Shown: positions 24,880 through 34,192, numbered from the stretch's first letter. The stretch: 34,235 bases of DNA from Pseudomonas grimontii (GCF_007858185.1 NZ_VFES01000039.1:1-34235), one strand, 5' to 3'. Translations and numbers: made by a program. Notes: generated by a model from the letters alone, not told the origin.

Positions 24880-25767
24880 TCAGTGTGCGTAGGTCAGCAA
24901 CAGCTCTTTCGGCACTTGGAAATCCAGGGACATCATCACGCTGAGCGCGGTGATGGTGAAGATCGAGAACACGAACAGCTTGCGCGCCCAGACGGTGTCG
25001 TCCACCGCCTTGTAGCCGGTCCAGGCCATGTACAACCAGTACATGCCCATGGCGGCGGCGACGGCAAGGTAGCTCATGCCGGCGTAGCCACTGAAGGTCA
25101 ACATCAAGGTCGCCACGAGGAAGGCCAGGATGTAGAGCAGGATGTGTTTCTTGGCGACCTGGATGCCACGCTTGACCGGCAGGACCGGAATCGAAGCAGC
25201 CAGGTAGTCGTTGAAGCGGAAGATCGCGATGGCGTAGGAATGCGGCATCTGCCACAGGCTGAACATCACCAGCAGCACCAGCGCAGCCATGTCGAAGCTA
25301 TTGGTCACAGCCACATAACCAATCACCGGCGGCATCGCCCCCGACAGACTGCCCACCAGCGTGCCGTGAACCGACTTGCGCTTGAGGTACAGGCTGTAGA
25401 GACCGACGTAGATGACAAAACCGATCACGGCAAACAGCGCCGCCAACGGGTTGGCCACCTGGTACAACAGGGCCACACCGGCAACACCCAGGACGGTCGC
25501 GAAGATCAGCGCCAGTTTCAGGGAGATAAGGCCCTGGACCAGCACGCGATTCTTGGTGCGCTCCATCTTGATATCGATGTCACGGTCGATGCAGTTGTTG
25601 AAGACACAACCGGAAGCTACCACCAGGGATGTGCCGATCATCGCAGCCAGGAAGATGGCCAGATCGACATGTCCCTTGGAGGCCAGGAAGAAACCGCCCG
25701 CCACAGAAAGCACGTTACCGAAAATGATCCCCGGTTTGGTGATTTGGATAAAGTGCTTAAGCGACAT
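24880..25767 (-). CDS. cyoE: Protoheme IX farnesyltransferase (heme O synthase) CyoE
   Basis: A 295-residue UbiA-family membrane prenyltransferase that adds a farnesyl group to heme b to give the heme O needed by the bo3 oxidase. The first Asp-rich motif is NNCIDRDIDIKMERTKNR, and YSLYLKRKSVHGTLVG with GAMPPVIGY are the family's loop motifs. About eight or nine membrane helices are evident. It is the last gene of cyoABCDE, 11 bases after cyoD. Confidence 0.97.
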   Translation of the reverse strand: MSLKHFIQITKPGIIFGNVLSVAGGFFLASKGHVDLAIFLAAMIGTSLVVASGCVFNNCIDRDIDIKMERTKNRVLVQGLISLKLALIFATVLGVAGVALLYQVANPLAALFAVIGFVIYVGLYSLYLKRKSVHGTLVGSLSGAMPPVIGYVAVTNSFDMAALVLLVMFSLWQMPHSYAIAIFRFNDYLAASIPVLPVKRGIQVAKKHILLYILAFLVATLMLTFSGYAGMSYLAVAAAMGMYWLYMAWTGYKAVDDTVWARKLFVFSIFTITALSVMMSLDFQVPKELLLTYAH

Positions 25768-25778
25768 CGGGTCTTACC

Positions 25779-26120
25779 TCACTTCGCCATCATGAACGTA
25801 TGGATGCTGAACATGATCCATATCGACAGACCAACCAGCAGCAGGATTACCAGGCCTGCGAACACGAACGCAATCACGTTATCGCGCTGCTCTTTAGAAC
25901 GATCCAGGTGCAGGAAGTACACCAGGTGAACCAGAACCTGAATCACCGCGAACGCCAGCACGATCATCAAGGTGATCGATTTCGGCAGGGTCGGGTACAT
26001 CACCAGACCGAACGGGATGAGCGTCAGGATTACCGACAGGATGAAGCCGATAGCGTAAGACTTAACGCTGCCGTGGCTTGCATCATGGCTGTCATGGTCA
26101 TGGGAGTGTGCATTAGCCAT
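25779..26120 (-). CDS. cyoD: Cytochrome bo3 oxidase subunit IV CyoD
   Basis: A 113-residue small subunit with three membrane helices after a His/Asp/Ser-rich cytoplasmic N-terminus (HSHDHDSHDASHGS). YAIGFILSVILTLIPFGLV, LMIVLAFAVIQVLVHLVYFLH and VILLLVGLSIWIMF are typical. It assists assembly of the oxidase. Its ATG shares one base with the cyoC stop. Confidence 0.95.
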   Translation of the reverse strand: MANAHSHDHDSHDASHGSVKSYAIGFILSVILTLIPFGLVMYPTLPKSITLMIVLAFAVIQVLVHLVYFLHLDRSKEQRDNVIAFVFAGLVILLLVGLSIWIMFSIHTFMMAK

Positions 26121-26746
26121 TACAGAGTCCCCATCAGGTAAACAACGGTGAAGACGCAGATCCAGACCACGTCCAGGAAGTGCCAGAACAGGCTCAGGCA
26201 GCTCAGGCGAGTCTTGTTGGTGTTGGTCAGGCCGTGCTTATTGACCTGATACATCATCACCGCCATCCACAGCAGGCCGGCAGTTACGTGCAGACCGTGA
26301 GTGCCTACCAGCGTGAAGAACGCCGACAGGAAGCCGGAACGGTGCGGGCCGTAGCCTTCGGAGATCAGCAGGTGGAACTCGTTGATCTCCATGCCGATGA
26401 AGCCCAGGCCGAACAGGAAAGTCAGGCCCAGCCAGCTCAGTACGCCTTTCTTGTTGCCCTTGTAGAAGGCCAACATGGCGAAGCCGTAGGTGATCGAACT
26501 GAACAACAGCAAGGCGGTTTCGCCGAGCACGTAAGGCAGTTCGAAGATGTCGTGGCCCGATGGGCCACCCGCTACGTTGTTTACCAGTACCGCGTACACC
26601 GCGAAGATCGACGCAAACAAGATGCAGTCGGTCATCAGGTAGAGCCAGAAACCGAAAACGGTCATCGGCCCCGAGTCGTGGTGATGGTCATCGTGCCCAT
26701 GGTCATCGACATGGGCGTGTCCAGCATTGGTCACTAAGTTCGACAT
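26120..26746 (-). CDS. cyoC: Cytochrome bo3 oxidase subunit III CyoC
   Basis: A 208-residue five-helix subunit of the heme-copper oxidase. It has a His/Asp-rich start (HAHVDDHGHDDHHHDSG), then FGFWLYLMTDCILFASIFAVYAVL, LLLFSSITYGFAML, GMEINEFHLL and THGLHVTAGLLWMAVMM, as in E. coli CyoC. It carries no redox centre and stabilises subunit I. It lies three bases after cyoB. Confidence 0.96.
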   Translation of the reverse strand: MSNLVTNAGHAHVDDHGHDDHHHDSGPMTVFGFWLYLMTDCILFASIFAVYAVLVNNVAGGPSGHDIFELPYVLGETALLLFSSITYGFAMLAFYKGNKKGVLSWLGLTFLFGLGFIGMEINEFHLLISEGYGPHRSGFLSAFFTLVGTHGLHVTAGLLWMAVMMYQVNKHGLTNTNKTRLSCLSLFWHFLDVVWICVFTVVYLMGTL

Positions 26747-26749
26747 GGT

Positions 26750-28768
26750 TTAAGCCTGTTCCAACGAGGTTTCTACACGGTTGGCCGGGATTTTCTTCTC
26801 GGCGACCAGGCGAGCGTGCTGCTCGGCTTCGATGCGCTCGATCGTTTCGACCGGCACCATGTAGCCTTGATCATCACGTGCAGCGTGGACAATGAAGTAG
26901 CCGATGGTGCCCACCAGGCTCACGATTGCCAGCCACCAGATGTGCCAGATCATCGCGAAACCGAACACGGTCAACAGCGCACCCATCACCACGCCGGTGG
27001 CGGTGTTGCTTGGCATGTGGATCGGTTCGTAGTGCTTAGGTCGCTGGTACGCAGTACCGTCTTCCTTGGCTTCGGTGAACGCATCGATGGTGTTCGCAGT
27101 AGGGATCACAGCGAAGTTGTAGAACGGCGGTGGCGAAGAAGTCGACCATTCCAGGGTGTGGCCATTCCATGGGTCACCCGACTCGCAAGCGTTCTGCTTA
27201 CGGTCACGGATACTCACGTACAGCTGGATCAACTGGCAGGCGATGCCGACAGCGATCATCACCGCACCGAACATGGCGACGTACAGGTACGGCACCCACT
27301 CAGGGTTGGTGGTGGCGTTCAGACGACGGGTCATGCCCATGAAGCCCAGTGCATAGAGCGGCATGAACGCGACGAAGAAGCCCGAGATCCAGAACCAGAA
27401 CGCAGCCTTGCCCCAACCTTCGTGCAGCTTGAAGCCGAACGCTTTCGGGAAGTAGAAGCTGAAACCAGCGATGTAGCCGAATACAGCACCACCGATGATT
27501 ACGTTGTGGAAGTGCGCGATCACGAACAGGCTGTTGTGCAGGACGAAGTCAGCACCCGGGATGGCCAGCAGTACGCCGGTCATGCCGCCGATGGCGAAGG
27601 TCACCATGAAGCCCAGGGTCCACAGAACCTGGCTGGTGATGCGCAGACGGCCGTGGTAGATGGTGAACAGCCAGTTGAATAGCTTCACCCCCGTCGGGAT
27701 GGAAATCAGCATCGTCGCCAGGCCGAAGAAGGCGTTGACGCTCGCCCCCGAACCCATGGTGAAGAAGTGGTGCAGCCAAACCATGAAGCCCAGTACCGAG
27801 ATCGCGCCGGAGGCGTAGACCATCGAGTGGTGACCGAACAGGCGCTTGCCGGTAAAGGTCGAGATCACTTCGGAGAAGATACCGAACGCTGGCAGGATCA
27901 GGATGTACACCTCAGGGTGACCCCATGCCCAGAACAGGTTCACGTACATCATTGGATTGCCACCAAGTTCATTGGTGAAAATGTGGAAATCCAGGTAACG
28001 GTCAAGCGACAGCAGCGCCATGGTAGCGGCCAGGATCGGGAACGAAGCCACGATCAGCACGTTTGCCCAGGTGCAGGTCCAGGTGAAGATCGGCATGTCC
28101 ATCAGTTTCATGCCAGGGGCGCGCATTTTCAGGACGGTGGCCAGGAAGTTGACCCCCGTCAGCGTCGTCCCGAGCCCTGATAACTGTAGCGCCCAGATGT
28201 AGTAGTCCACACCCACGCCAGGGCTGTACTGGATACCCGACAATGGCGGATACGCAACCCAACCGGTCTTGGCGAACTCGCCGACACCCAGGGACACGTT
28301 GATCAGCACAACACCGGAAACCAGCAGCCAGAAGCTCAGGGAGTTCAGGAACGGGTAGGCAACGTCACGCGCACCGATCTGCAGCGGCACTGCAAGGTTC
28401 ATCAGGCCGGTGAAGAAAGGCATCGCCATGAAGATGATCATGATCACACCGTGGGCGGTGAAGATCTGGTCATAGTGCTCAGGCGGCAGGTAGCCCGGCG
28501 AACCCTCGGTGGCCATGGCCAACTGGGTACGCATCATGATGGCGTCGGCAAAACCGCGCAGCAGCATGACCATGGCAACGATGATGTACATCACGCCGAT
28601 TTTCTTGTGGTCGACCGACGTCAGCCACTCGGTCCACAGGTAGGTCCACTTCTTGAAATAAGTGATTGCTGCAAACAGTGCCAGACCACCCAGCGCGATC
28701 ATGGCGATGGTAATCATCACAATCGGCTCGTGGAACGGGACCGCATCCCAACTTAATTTACCAAACAT
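26750..28768 (-). CDS. cyoB: Cytochrome bo3 oxidase subunit I CyoB
   Basis: The 672-residue catalytic subunit reduces oxygen to water with ubiquinol electrons and pumps protons. HPEVYILILPAFG holds the His-Tyr pair at CuB, VWLHHFFTMG gives two further CuB His, and IAHFHNVIIGG gives the heme ligands. The N-terminal extension with LTSVDHKKIGVMYI and the proton-channel Asp region (MNLAVPLQIGARDVAYPFLN) are normal. Length equals E. coli CyoB within a few residues. It is three bases after cyoA. Confidence 0.97.
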   Translation of the reverse strand: MFGKLSWDAVPFHEPIVMITIAMIALGGLALFAAITYFKKWTYLWTEWLTSVDHKKIGVMYIIVAMVMLLRGFADAIMMRTQLAMATEGSPGYLPPEHYDQIFTAHGVIMIIFMAMPFFTGLMNLAVPLQIGARDVAYPFLNSLSFWLLVSGVVLINVSLGVGEFAKTGWVAYPPLSGIQYSPGVGVDYYIWALQLSGLGTTLTGVNFLATVLKMRAPGMKLMDMPIFTWTCTWANVLIVASFPILAATMALLSLDRYLDFHIFTNELGGNPMMYVNLFWAWGHPEVYILILPAFGIFSEVISTFTGKRLFGHHSMVYASGAISVLGFMVWLHHFFTMGSGASVNAFFGLATMLISIPTGVKLFNWLFTIYHGRLRITSQVLWTLGFMVTFAIGGMTGVLLAIPGADFVLHNSLFVIAHFHNVIIGGAVFGYIAGFSFYFPKAFGFKLHEGWGKAAFWFWISGFFVAFMPLYALGFMGMTRRLNATTNPEWVPYLYVAMFGAVMIAVGIACQLIQLYVSIRDRKQNACESGDPWNGHTLEWSTSSPPPFYNFAVIPTANTIDAFTEAKEDGTAYQRPKHYEPIHMPSNTATGVVMGALLTVFGFAMIWHIWWLAIVSLVGTIGYFIVHAARDDQGYMVPVETIERIEAEQHARLVAEKKIPANRVETSLEQA

Positions 28769-28771
28769 CGT

Positions 28772-29713
28772 TTACTCCTCTGCCCCAGCAGTTGAATGCG
28801 AGCCCGTGTCAGAACCTTCAACCGCGGCCACTTCTTTCTTCTCGTGCTTGACCGGCTTGCCTGGCTTCATACCTTCGTACTTGTCGACGATTTTCTGAAA
28901 CAGGTTCGGCTCATACGTGGAGTACAGGGCGACAGGGTTGTTCTGGCTTGGTTTGGTCAGGGCGTCGTATTCAGCTTGATCAAGCTGTTTAGGTGCGGCC
29001 TTGACTTCGGCTACCCAGGCGTTGAAATCTTCCTGGCTCGTCGAGATCGCTTTGAATTTCATGCCGGTGAAGCCAGCGCCGCTGTAGTTCGCGGAGATGC
29101 CTTCCATTTCAGCTTTTTCGTTGGCGATCAGGTGCAGTCGGGTCTGCATGCCTGCCATCGCGTAGATCTGACCGCCCAGGGCTGGGATGAAGAACGAGTT
29201 CATCACAGCGTCGGAGGTGATCCGGAAGTTAAGCGGGGTGTTCTCAGGGAAGCGAATCTGGTTAACCGTGGCGATACCCAGGTCCGGGTAGATGAACAGC
29301 CACTTCCAGTCCAGCGCGACCACTTCGATGTTGATCGGCTTGACATCGGACTCCAGCGGACGGTACGGGTCCAGCTCGTGGGTCGACTTATAGGTGATGT
29401 AACCCAGGGCGATGATGATGAGGATCGGAACCAGCCACACCGCGATTTCAATCTTGGTGGAGTGCGACCACTTCGGCGCGTAGGTCGCGCTGGTGTTCGA
29501 CGCGCGGTATTTCCAGGCGAAGGCGAAGGTCATGATGATCACAGGCACCACGACCAACAGCATCAGCAGGGTGGCAGTGATGATCAGGTTTCGTTGATCC
29601 AGACCGATCTGTCCTTTTGGGTCCATCAAGGTCCACTTGCAGCCTCCCAGCATTAACATCATGCCAAGCAGCGGCAAAAAGCCTAGTAATCGGGGGTACC
29701 TGTTTTTACTCAT
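28772..29713 (-). CDS. cyoA: Cytochrome bo3 oxidase subunit II CyoA
   Basis: A 313-residue lipoprotein subunit. The lipobox LGGC gives lipidated Cys25. Two membrane helices follow (LIITATLLMLLVVVPVIIMTFAFAWKY and IAVWLVPILIIIALGYITY), then a periplasmic cupredoxin domain (WKWLFIYPDLGIATVNQIRFP, MNSFFIPALGGQIYAMAGM) that lacks the CuA ligands, as expected for a quinol oxidase. I start at MSKNRYPRL, with GAGGT six bases upstream; the longer frame to 29767 adds a non-lipoprotein start. First gene of the operon. Confidence 0.96.
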   Translation of the reverse strand: MSKNRYPRLLGFLPLLGMMLMLGGCKWTLMDPKGQIGLDQRNLIITATLLMLLVVVPVIIMTFAFAWKYRASNTSATYAPKWSHSTKIEIAVWLVPILIIIALGYITYKSTHELDPYRPLESDVKPINIEVVALDWKWLFIYPDLGIATVNQIRFPENTPLNFRITSDAVMNSFFIPALGGQIYAMAGMQTRLHLIANEKAEMEGISANYSGAGFTGMKFKAISTSQEDFNAWVAEVKAAPKQLDQAEYDALTKPSQNNPVALYSTYEPNLFQKIVDKYEGMKPGKPVKHEKKEVAAVEGSDTGSHSTAGAEE

Positions 29714-30453
29714 CTCACGACCTCTAAAGCAGCTTGCGCAATGCAGTTGGGTTTTGATCGCCAACACTTCACCCTGCCAAGGGTTGGCATTTCTCTTCGA
29801 TTGAATAAGAGCCTGCCCGTCACGTCATATAGGTACGCTTCACGAGCCTGCGGTGAGTTCTTATTCGATTTCGTGGTTAAAGGCCTTGTTACAGACCAAT
29901 TCCCTTTGGTGCGGATAGTTGAAAGGCTGCCGGAACCTTGGGGTCGCACAGAGCCGTCCATCTGCCCCTCGACCGCTCCAGTGCTCAAATATTGAACGGC
30001 ACCGGACATTCAGTGCGGGCGATTGTAGTTAGCTAGCGATGTATAAACCATGTCTTATAAAGAAATAATTTTTATCGATTACAGCAATAATCCTTCACCA
30101 ATTTTGCAATGGTTCGCGATGTTATCGCGTTCGATTCTCAACAAAAACCACAAAAATTGCCGTGTTATAGGGCAAACCGTCACAGCCCTTACACCCCGTA
30201 AGGGCCAGCAAAACCTATGCAACCCCCCATAAAACAAGGCATTCGGACATCACTCAAAGGCTTGTACGGCGTGAGGTGCGCGGCGTCGCCCAACCCACGA
30301 ACTGACAGCACATCTTGGAGGTTTTTTGCAAATTTAAGCGCGGGTTTGGCAGGTCAGAAACGTCCTGCGGCGGCTTCCGTGTGACAACATGTCGCACATT
30401 GCGCGCGCCCAAAATTGTCCGGCGTCACGTTCTGTTCACAAAACCCTACATGC
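29714..30453. promoter_or_regulatory. 740-base cyo upstream region, no gene seen
   Basis: Markedly A/T-rich around 29990-30180 compared with flanking genes. It must hold the cyo promoter (minus strand). A TACAAT -10-like box is seen on the minus strand at 30027-30022, but without a good -35. A hairpin CCCTTAC (30186-30192) with GTAAGGG (30198-30204) lies further up. I looked for an ANR box (TTGAT-N4-ATCAA) and found none. A 60-codon frame at 30050 lacks a ribosome site. Confidence 0.5.
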
Positions 30454-30494
30454 AAAACGCCCCGGCCTTCCTTGAAGAAGGACCGGGGCGTTTT
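30454..30494. terminator. Rho-independent terminator after dsbB
   Basis: AAAACGCCCCGG (30454-30465) pairs with CCGGGGCGTTTT (30483-30494), with a further CCTTC/GAAGG inside. On the minus strand it follows the dsbB stop by ten bases and ends in a T-run. It can work in both directions and insulates the cyo promoter region. Confidence 0.92.
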
Positions 30495-30504
30495 GCCGAT
30501 GGGT

Positions 30505-31011
30505 TCAGGCCTTGCGCTGGCGATTTCGATAGATACCCAGGGGCACCAGGATGACCGTCAGCACGAACGCCACCAGCGCCCATTGCGCCAGGGACAAGCC
30601 GAGCACCGGCGGGTACGGGGTGCTACAGAAACCGTCGACCTGGAAGCCCAGTGGGAAGACCTTGGCCAGGGGCAGTTCGTCGACGATAGGTTGCAGCACA
30701 TCGACGCCGCAGCTGACCTGCGGGAAGAACTGGGTGTACACATGGTGACCGGCCGCAGCCACCCCACCGAGGGCGCTGAGGACCACCAGGCCCTCGAACA
30801 GCGTGATGGCGCCCTTGGTGCGCATGGCTGCACCGATGAACGCGAAGATCGCAATCAACAGCAAGGCGTAGCGTTGCAGGATGCACAACGGGCACGGCGC
30901 CTCGCCCAACACCACCTGCATGTACAACGCCCCACCGATCAGCGCCAGGCAGATGATGCCCAGCAACACCAGAAAGCGCCGCTCCCTGCCTAAACGCAAT
31001 TCGTCACTCAT
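30505..31011 (-). CDS. dsbB: Disulfide bond formation protein DsbB
   Basis: A 168-residue inner-membrane protein with four helices that reoxidises DsbA and passes electrons to ubiquinone. The first periplasmic loop has CPLC (Cys40, Cys43) in GEAPCPLCILQRY. The second loop has the Cys101 and Cys129 pair (VSCGVD, DGFCST). I start at MSDELRLG; the frame to 31059 adds 16 unlikely residues. Pseudomonas often has two DsbB paralogs and I cannot tell which this is. Monocistronic, with its own terminator. Confidence 0.94.
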   Translation of the reverse strand: MSDELRLGRERRFLVLLGIICLALIGGALYMQVVLGEAPCPLCILQRYALLLIAIFAFIGAAMRTKGAITLFEGLVVLSALGGVAAAGHHVYTQFFPQVSCGVDVLQPIVDELPLAKVFPLGFQVDGFCSTPYPPVLGLSLAQWALVAFVLTVILVPLGIYRNRQRKA

Positions 31012-31116
31012 CCCCGTATCCCTTTGTTTGGTTGTGCCAATGGCCGCAAGTTTACACACAGAGAGTGGTTTAAACAGAGAGGGGTTAACAGGGGATTAAT
31101 TGGGGGATAGCGACAG

Positions 31117-31176
31117 GCTGCAAGCTGCAAGCTTCAAGTAAAGGCTTCGATCCAGCCTTTACTTGCAGCTTGCAGC
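31117..31176. repeat. Imperfect palindrome between hmp and dsbB
   Basis: The left arm GCTGCAAGCTGCAAG continues, after a seven-base CTTCAAG insert, as TAAAGGCT. The right arm is the exact reverse complement of the arm without that insert, across a loop of about seven bases. It lies 21 bases past the hmp stop and may serve as its terminator, though no T-run follows. The CTGCAAG unit is repeated in each arm. Confidence 0.7.
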
Positions 31177-31197
31177 TTCCCACTACCCCAAACGCGG

Positions 31198-32379
31198 TTA
31201 CTCCAACGCGGCAGCCGGGCCGAAGAATTCGTAGCGGCTTTGTTTCTCGGGTACGCCCAGGGCCTTGAGGTGGCGCTTGATCGCCGCCATGAAACCTTTA
31301 GGGCCGAGGAAGTACGCGTCCAGGTCACGCTGCTCCGGCAACCACGCCGCCAGTTGCTCCTGGCTCAGCAGGCCGATTTTATCCGCCGCCGGGCTCACGC
31401 CGTCGTCCTCGGCATAGCAGTAGAACCGCTTGACCTGCGGGTGCTTGGCCGCCAGTGCATCCACCCAATCGCGGAACGCATGCACCCCGCCATTACGCGC
31501 ACAGTGGATAAAGTGCACCGGACGCTCGGTGGCCAGTGCCGCCTCCAGCATCGGCAAGGTCGGGGTGATCCCTACCCCGCCACTGATCAGCACCAGCGGC
31601 TTATCGCTGGCCGCCAGGGTGAACTCGCCCGACGGCGGAAACAGGTCAATCGTCGCACCCACCTGCAACTGGTCATGCAGGTAGTTGGAAACCCGCCCTC
31701 CGGCCTCGCGCTTGACGCTGATGCGGTACTCACCCGCATCACTCAGTGCCGACAGTGAATAGTTGCGGCGTACTTCCTCACCGTCGAGCACCAGCTTCAT
31801 GCCGATGTACTGGCCCGGCGCGGCAGAGAGGATCGGGCCGTTATCCACCGGGGCGAAATAGAAGGAGGTGATCTCGGTGCTCTCCTCTACACGCTTGACC
31901 ACGGTGAACGCCCGCGCACCGCGCCAGCCACCCGGAGCCTGGGCCTTCTCTTCGTAAATGGCCGCTTCCGCGCCAATCAGGATGTCCGCCAGTTGGCCGT
32001 AAGCCGCGCCCCAGGCATTCATCACTTCAGGGGTGGCGATCTCGCTGCCCAGCACCTCGGAAATCGCCCGCAGCAGGCAAGCGCCCACAATCGGGTAATG
32101 CTCCGGCAGGATCTGCAAGGCCACGTGCTTGTTGATGATCTTCGCCACGAGGTCGCCCAGTTGGTCGAGCTGGTCGATATGCCGCGCATACATCAATACG
32201 CCGTTGGCCAGGGCGCGGGGCTGGTCACCGCTGGCCTGGTGGGCCTGGTTGAACAGCGGGCGGACCTCAGGGTACTCGGAGAGCATCATGCGGTAGAAAT
32301 GGGTGATCAGCGCTTCGCCGCCGCTTTCCAGCAGGGGCACGGTGGATTTGACGATGGCACGGTCTTGGGCACTAAGCAT
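31198..32379 (-). CDS. hmp: Flavohemoglobin / nitric oxide dioxygenase Hmp
   Basis: A 393-residue cytoplasmic enzyme that turns nitric oxide and oxygen into nitrate using NAD(P)H. The globin domain (1-138) has distal Tyr29 in THFYRMML and proximal His85 in NKHVALQILPEHY. The FAD domain has RRNYSLSAL and GGRVSNYLHD. The NAD domain has LISGGVGITPTLPML and the C-terminal YEFFGP. Length fits the family. It is transcribed away from norR across a 147-base gap with NorR-like sites and a sigma-54-like element. In P. aeruginosa the equivalents are fhp and fhpR. Confidence 0.97.
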   Translation of the reverse strand: MLSAQDRAIVKSTVPLLESGGEALITHFYRMMLSEYPEVRPLFNQAHQASGDQPRALANGVLMYARHIDQLDQLGDLVAKIINKHVALQILPEHYPIVGACLLRAISEVLGSEIATPEVMNAWGAAYGQLADILIGAEAAIYEEKAQAPGGWRGARAFTVVKRVEESTEITSFYFAPVDNGPILSAAPGQYIGMKLVLDGEEVRRNYSLSALSDAGEYRISVKREAGGRVSNYLHDQLQVGATIDLFPPSGEFTLAASDKPLVLISGGVGITPTLPMLEAALATERPVHFIHCARNGGVHAFRDWVDALAAKHPQVKRFYCYAEDDGVSPAADKIGLLSQEQLAAWLPEQRDLDAYFLGPKGFMAAIKRHLKALGVPEKQSRYEFFGPAAALE

Positions 32380-32417
32380 GGGAGCCTCCTGGGCTTCTTT
32401 ACTGATTACCCTTAGTT

Positions 32418-32435
32418 ACTCAGTATTCATGCCAA
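32418..32435 (-). promoter_or_regulatory. Sigma-54-like promoter of hmp
   Basis: On the minus strand TTGGCATG gives a good -24 element with GG at 32433-32432. Ten bases further, the -12 element reads CTGA where TTGC is expected. The spacing is right but the -12 is weak. Position, about 40 bases before the hmp start and downstream of NorR-like sites, supports it. Confidence 0.5.
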
Positions 32436-32474
32436 CTTATAATTCCTTGAATTTCAATGAGTTGAATAATATGT

Positions 32475-32513
32475 AGTCAGTATGACTTCCTACGATCTAT
32501 AGTCATAAGGACT
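32475..32513. promoter_or_regulatory. Two NorR-type operator palindromes
   Basis: AGTC-N5-GACT occurs at 32475-32487 and again at 32501-32513, 26 bp apart. Each contains the GT-N7-AC core of known NorR enhancer sites. They would lie about 70 and 100 bases upstream of the hmp start of transcription, as expected for sigma-54 activation. The second is 14 bases before the norR start codon, so NorR may also repress its own gene. Confidence 0.7.
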
Positions 32514-32526
32514 ACAAGGAGTCTTT

Positions 32527-34071
32527 ATGACTGCACATTCGCTGCTCACTACCCTGCTGCCGCTGGTCGCCGACCTGTCACGGGAACTGCCCGAAGGTGA
32601 GCGCTATCGCCGCCTGTTGCAAGCCATGCGCGCGCTGCTGCCCTGCGATGCCGCTGCGTTGCTGCGTCTGGACGGCGAGTGGTTGGTGCCTTTGGCTGTG
32701 GACGGCTTGAGGCCTGACACCTTGGGCCGCCGCTTCAAGGTCAGCGAACACCCGCGCTTCGCCGTGCTGCTCAGCAGCCATGGGCCAACACGCTTTGACA
32801 GTGACAGCGAATTGCCTGACCCCTACGACGGCCTGGTCGATGGCTTGCATGGCCATCTGGAAGTCCACGATTGCATGGGCTGCCCGCTGTTTATCGACGA
32901 CCAGCCCTGGGGCCTGTTGACCTTGGACGCGCTGGACACCGAACGCTTCGAACGGGTGGATCTGGACGCCCTGCAAGCCTTTGCCAGCCTCGCCGCCGCC
33001 ACCGTCAACGTAGCCGAACGTATCGAGCGCCTGGCGTTGCGCGCCGAAGACGAACACCAGCGCGCCGAGATCTACCGCCAAGCCAGCGGCCAGCAGCACA
33101 AGGAAATGATCGGCCAGAGTAAAACCCACAAGCGCCTGGTGGAGGAAATCAAATTGGTGGGTGGCAGCGACCTCACGGTGCTGATCACCGGCGAAACCGG
33201 GGTGGGCAAGGAACTGGTGGCCCAGGCCATTCACGCGGCGTCGTCCCGTGCGGACAAACCGCTGATCAGCCTCAATTGCGCCGCCCTGCCGGAAACCCTG
33301 GTGGAAAGCGAGTTGTTCGGCCATGTGCGCGGTGCCTTTACGGGCGCGCTGAATGAGCGTCGCGGCAAGTTCGAACTGGCAAATGGCGGCACATTGTTTC
33401 TGGATGAAGTGGGTGAGCTGTCGCTGAGCGTGCAGGCCAAGCTGCTGCGGGTGCTGCAAAGCGGCCAGTTGCAGCGCCTGGGCTCGGACAAGGAACACCA
33501 GGTCGACGTGCGCCTGATCGCCGCCACCAACCGCGACCTCGCCGATGAAGTGCGCAACGGCCGCTACCGCGCCGACTTCTATCACCGCCTGAGCGTGTAC
33601 CCGCTGCAAGTGCCGGCACTGCGCGAGCGCGGGCGTGATGTGTTGCTGCTGGCCGGCTTCTTCCTGGAGCAGAACCGCTCACGCATGGGCCTGGGCAGCC
33701 TGCGCCTGACCAGCGATGCCCAGGCGGCGCTGCTGGCCTATAACTGGCCGGGCAATGTGCGGGAGCTGGAACATTTGATCGGCCGCAGTGCGCTGAAAGC
33801 CCTGGGTAACTGTCGCGAGCGTCCGAAGATTCTGAGCTTGAGTGCCCAGGACCTGGACTTGCCCGACGTCAGCACGCCGGTGATCGAAGCACCGACAGAA
33901 GCCGCCCTTGCCGTCACCGGTGACCTGCGCCAGGCCACCGAGCACTACCAGCGCCAAGTGATCAACGCCTGCCTGGAGCGCCACCAGCACAACTGGGCCA
34001 GCGCCGCCCGCGAACTGGGCCTGGACCGCGCCAACCTCGGCCGGATGGCCAAGCGCCTCGGTATGAAATAG
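32527..34071 (+). CDS. norR: Nitric oxide-sensing sigma-54 activator NorR
   Basis: A 514-residue activator. The GAF domain (about 20-165) keeps all residues proposed as iron ligands in E. coli NorR: Arg77, Asp98 and Asp101 (PDPYDG), His114 and Cys116 (VHDCMG) and Asp134. The AAA+ domain has Walker A GETGVGKE, GAFTGA at 269-274 (sigma-54 contact) and Walker B GTLFLDEVGEL. A Fis-type helix-turn-helix ends the protein (NWASAARELGLDRANLGRMAKRLG). AAGGAG is six bases before ATG. On nitric oxide binding it should activate hmp across the shared gap. Confidence 0.95.
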   Translation: MTAHSLLTTLLPLVADLSRELPEGERYRRLLQAMRALLPCDAAALLRLDGEWLVPLAVDGLRPDTLGRRFKVSEHPRFAVLLSSHGPTRFDSDSELPDPYDGLVDGLHGHLEVHDCMGCPLFIDDQPWGLLTLDALDTERFERVDLDALQAFASLAAATVNVAERIERLALRAEDEHQRAEIYRQASGQQHKEMIGQSKTHKRLVEEIKLVGGSDLTVLITGETGVGKELVAQAIHAASSRADKPLISLNCAALPETLVESELFGHVRGAFTGALNERRGKFELANGGTLFLDEVGELSLSVQAKLLRVLQSGQLQRLGSDKEHQVDVRLIAATNRDLADEVRNGRYRADFYHRLSVYPLQVPALRERGRDVLLLAGFFLEQNRSRMGLGSLRLTSDAQAALLAYNWPGNVRELEHLIGRSALKALGNCRERPKILSLSAQDLDLPDVSTPVIEAPTEAALAVTGDLRQATEHYQRQVINACLERHQHNWASAARELGLDRANLGRMAKRLGMK

Positions 34072-34108
34072 CAAGGCCAACTCGGTCAAATGTGGGAAAT
34101 GCAGGAAA

Positions 34109-34130
34109 TGTGGGAGGGGGCAAGCCCCAT
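34109..34130. repeat. Half REP element
   Basis: TGTGGGAGGGGGCAAGCCCC matches the REP core at 8943, without an inverted partner in the window. It lies 37 bases after the norR stop. A related TGTGGGA occurs at 34091. Confidence 0.7.
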
Positions 34131-34192
34131 ATGCGCTAACCATATCTCAAAAGCTATAGTAAAAACTGCCTCGCTATAGGAAGTGACTAGCA

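Noticed and set aside
24883..25929. 348-codon plus-strand frame opposite cyoE and cyoD
   Set aside because: Antisense of well-conserved genes, with a His/Gln/Arg-rich product typical of antisense frames.
30050..30232. 60-codon frame in the cyo upstream region
   Set aside because: No ribosome site and A/T-rich promoter-like sequence.
32578..33609. 343-codon minus-strand frame opposite norR
   Set aside because: Same kind of shadow; norR motifs are complete on the plus strand.
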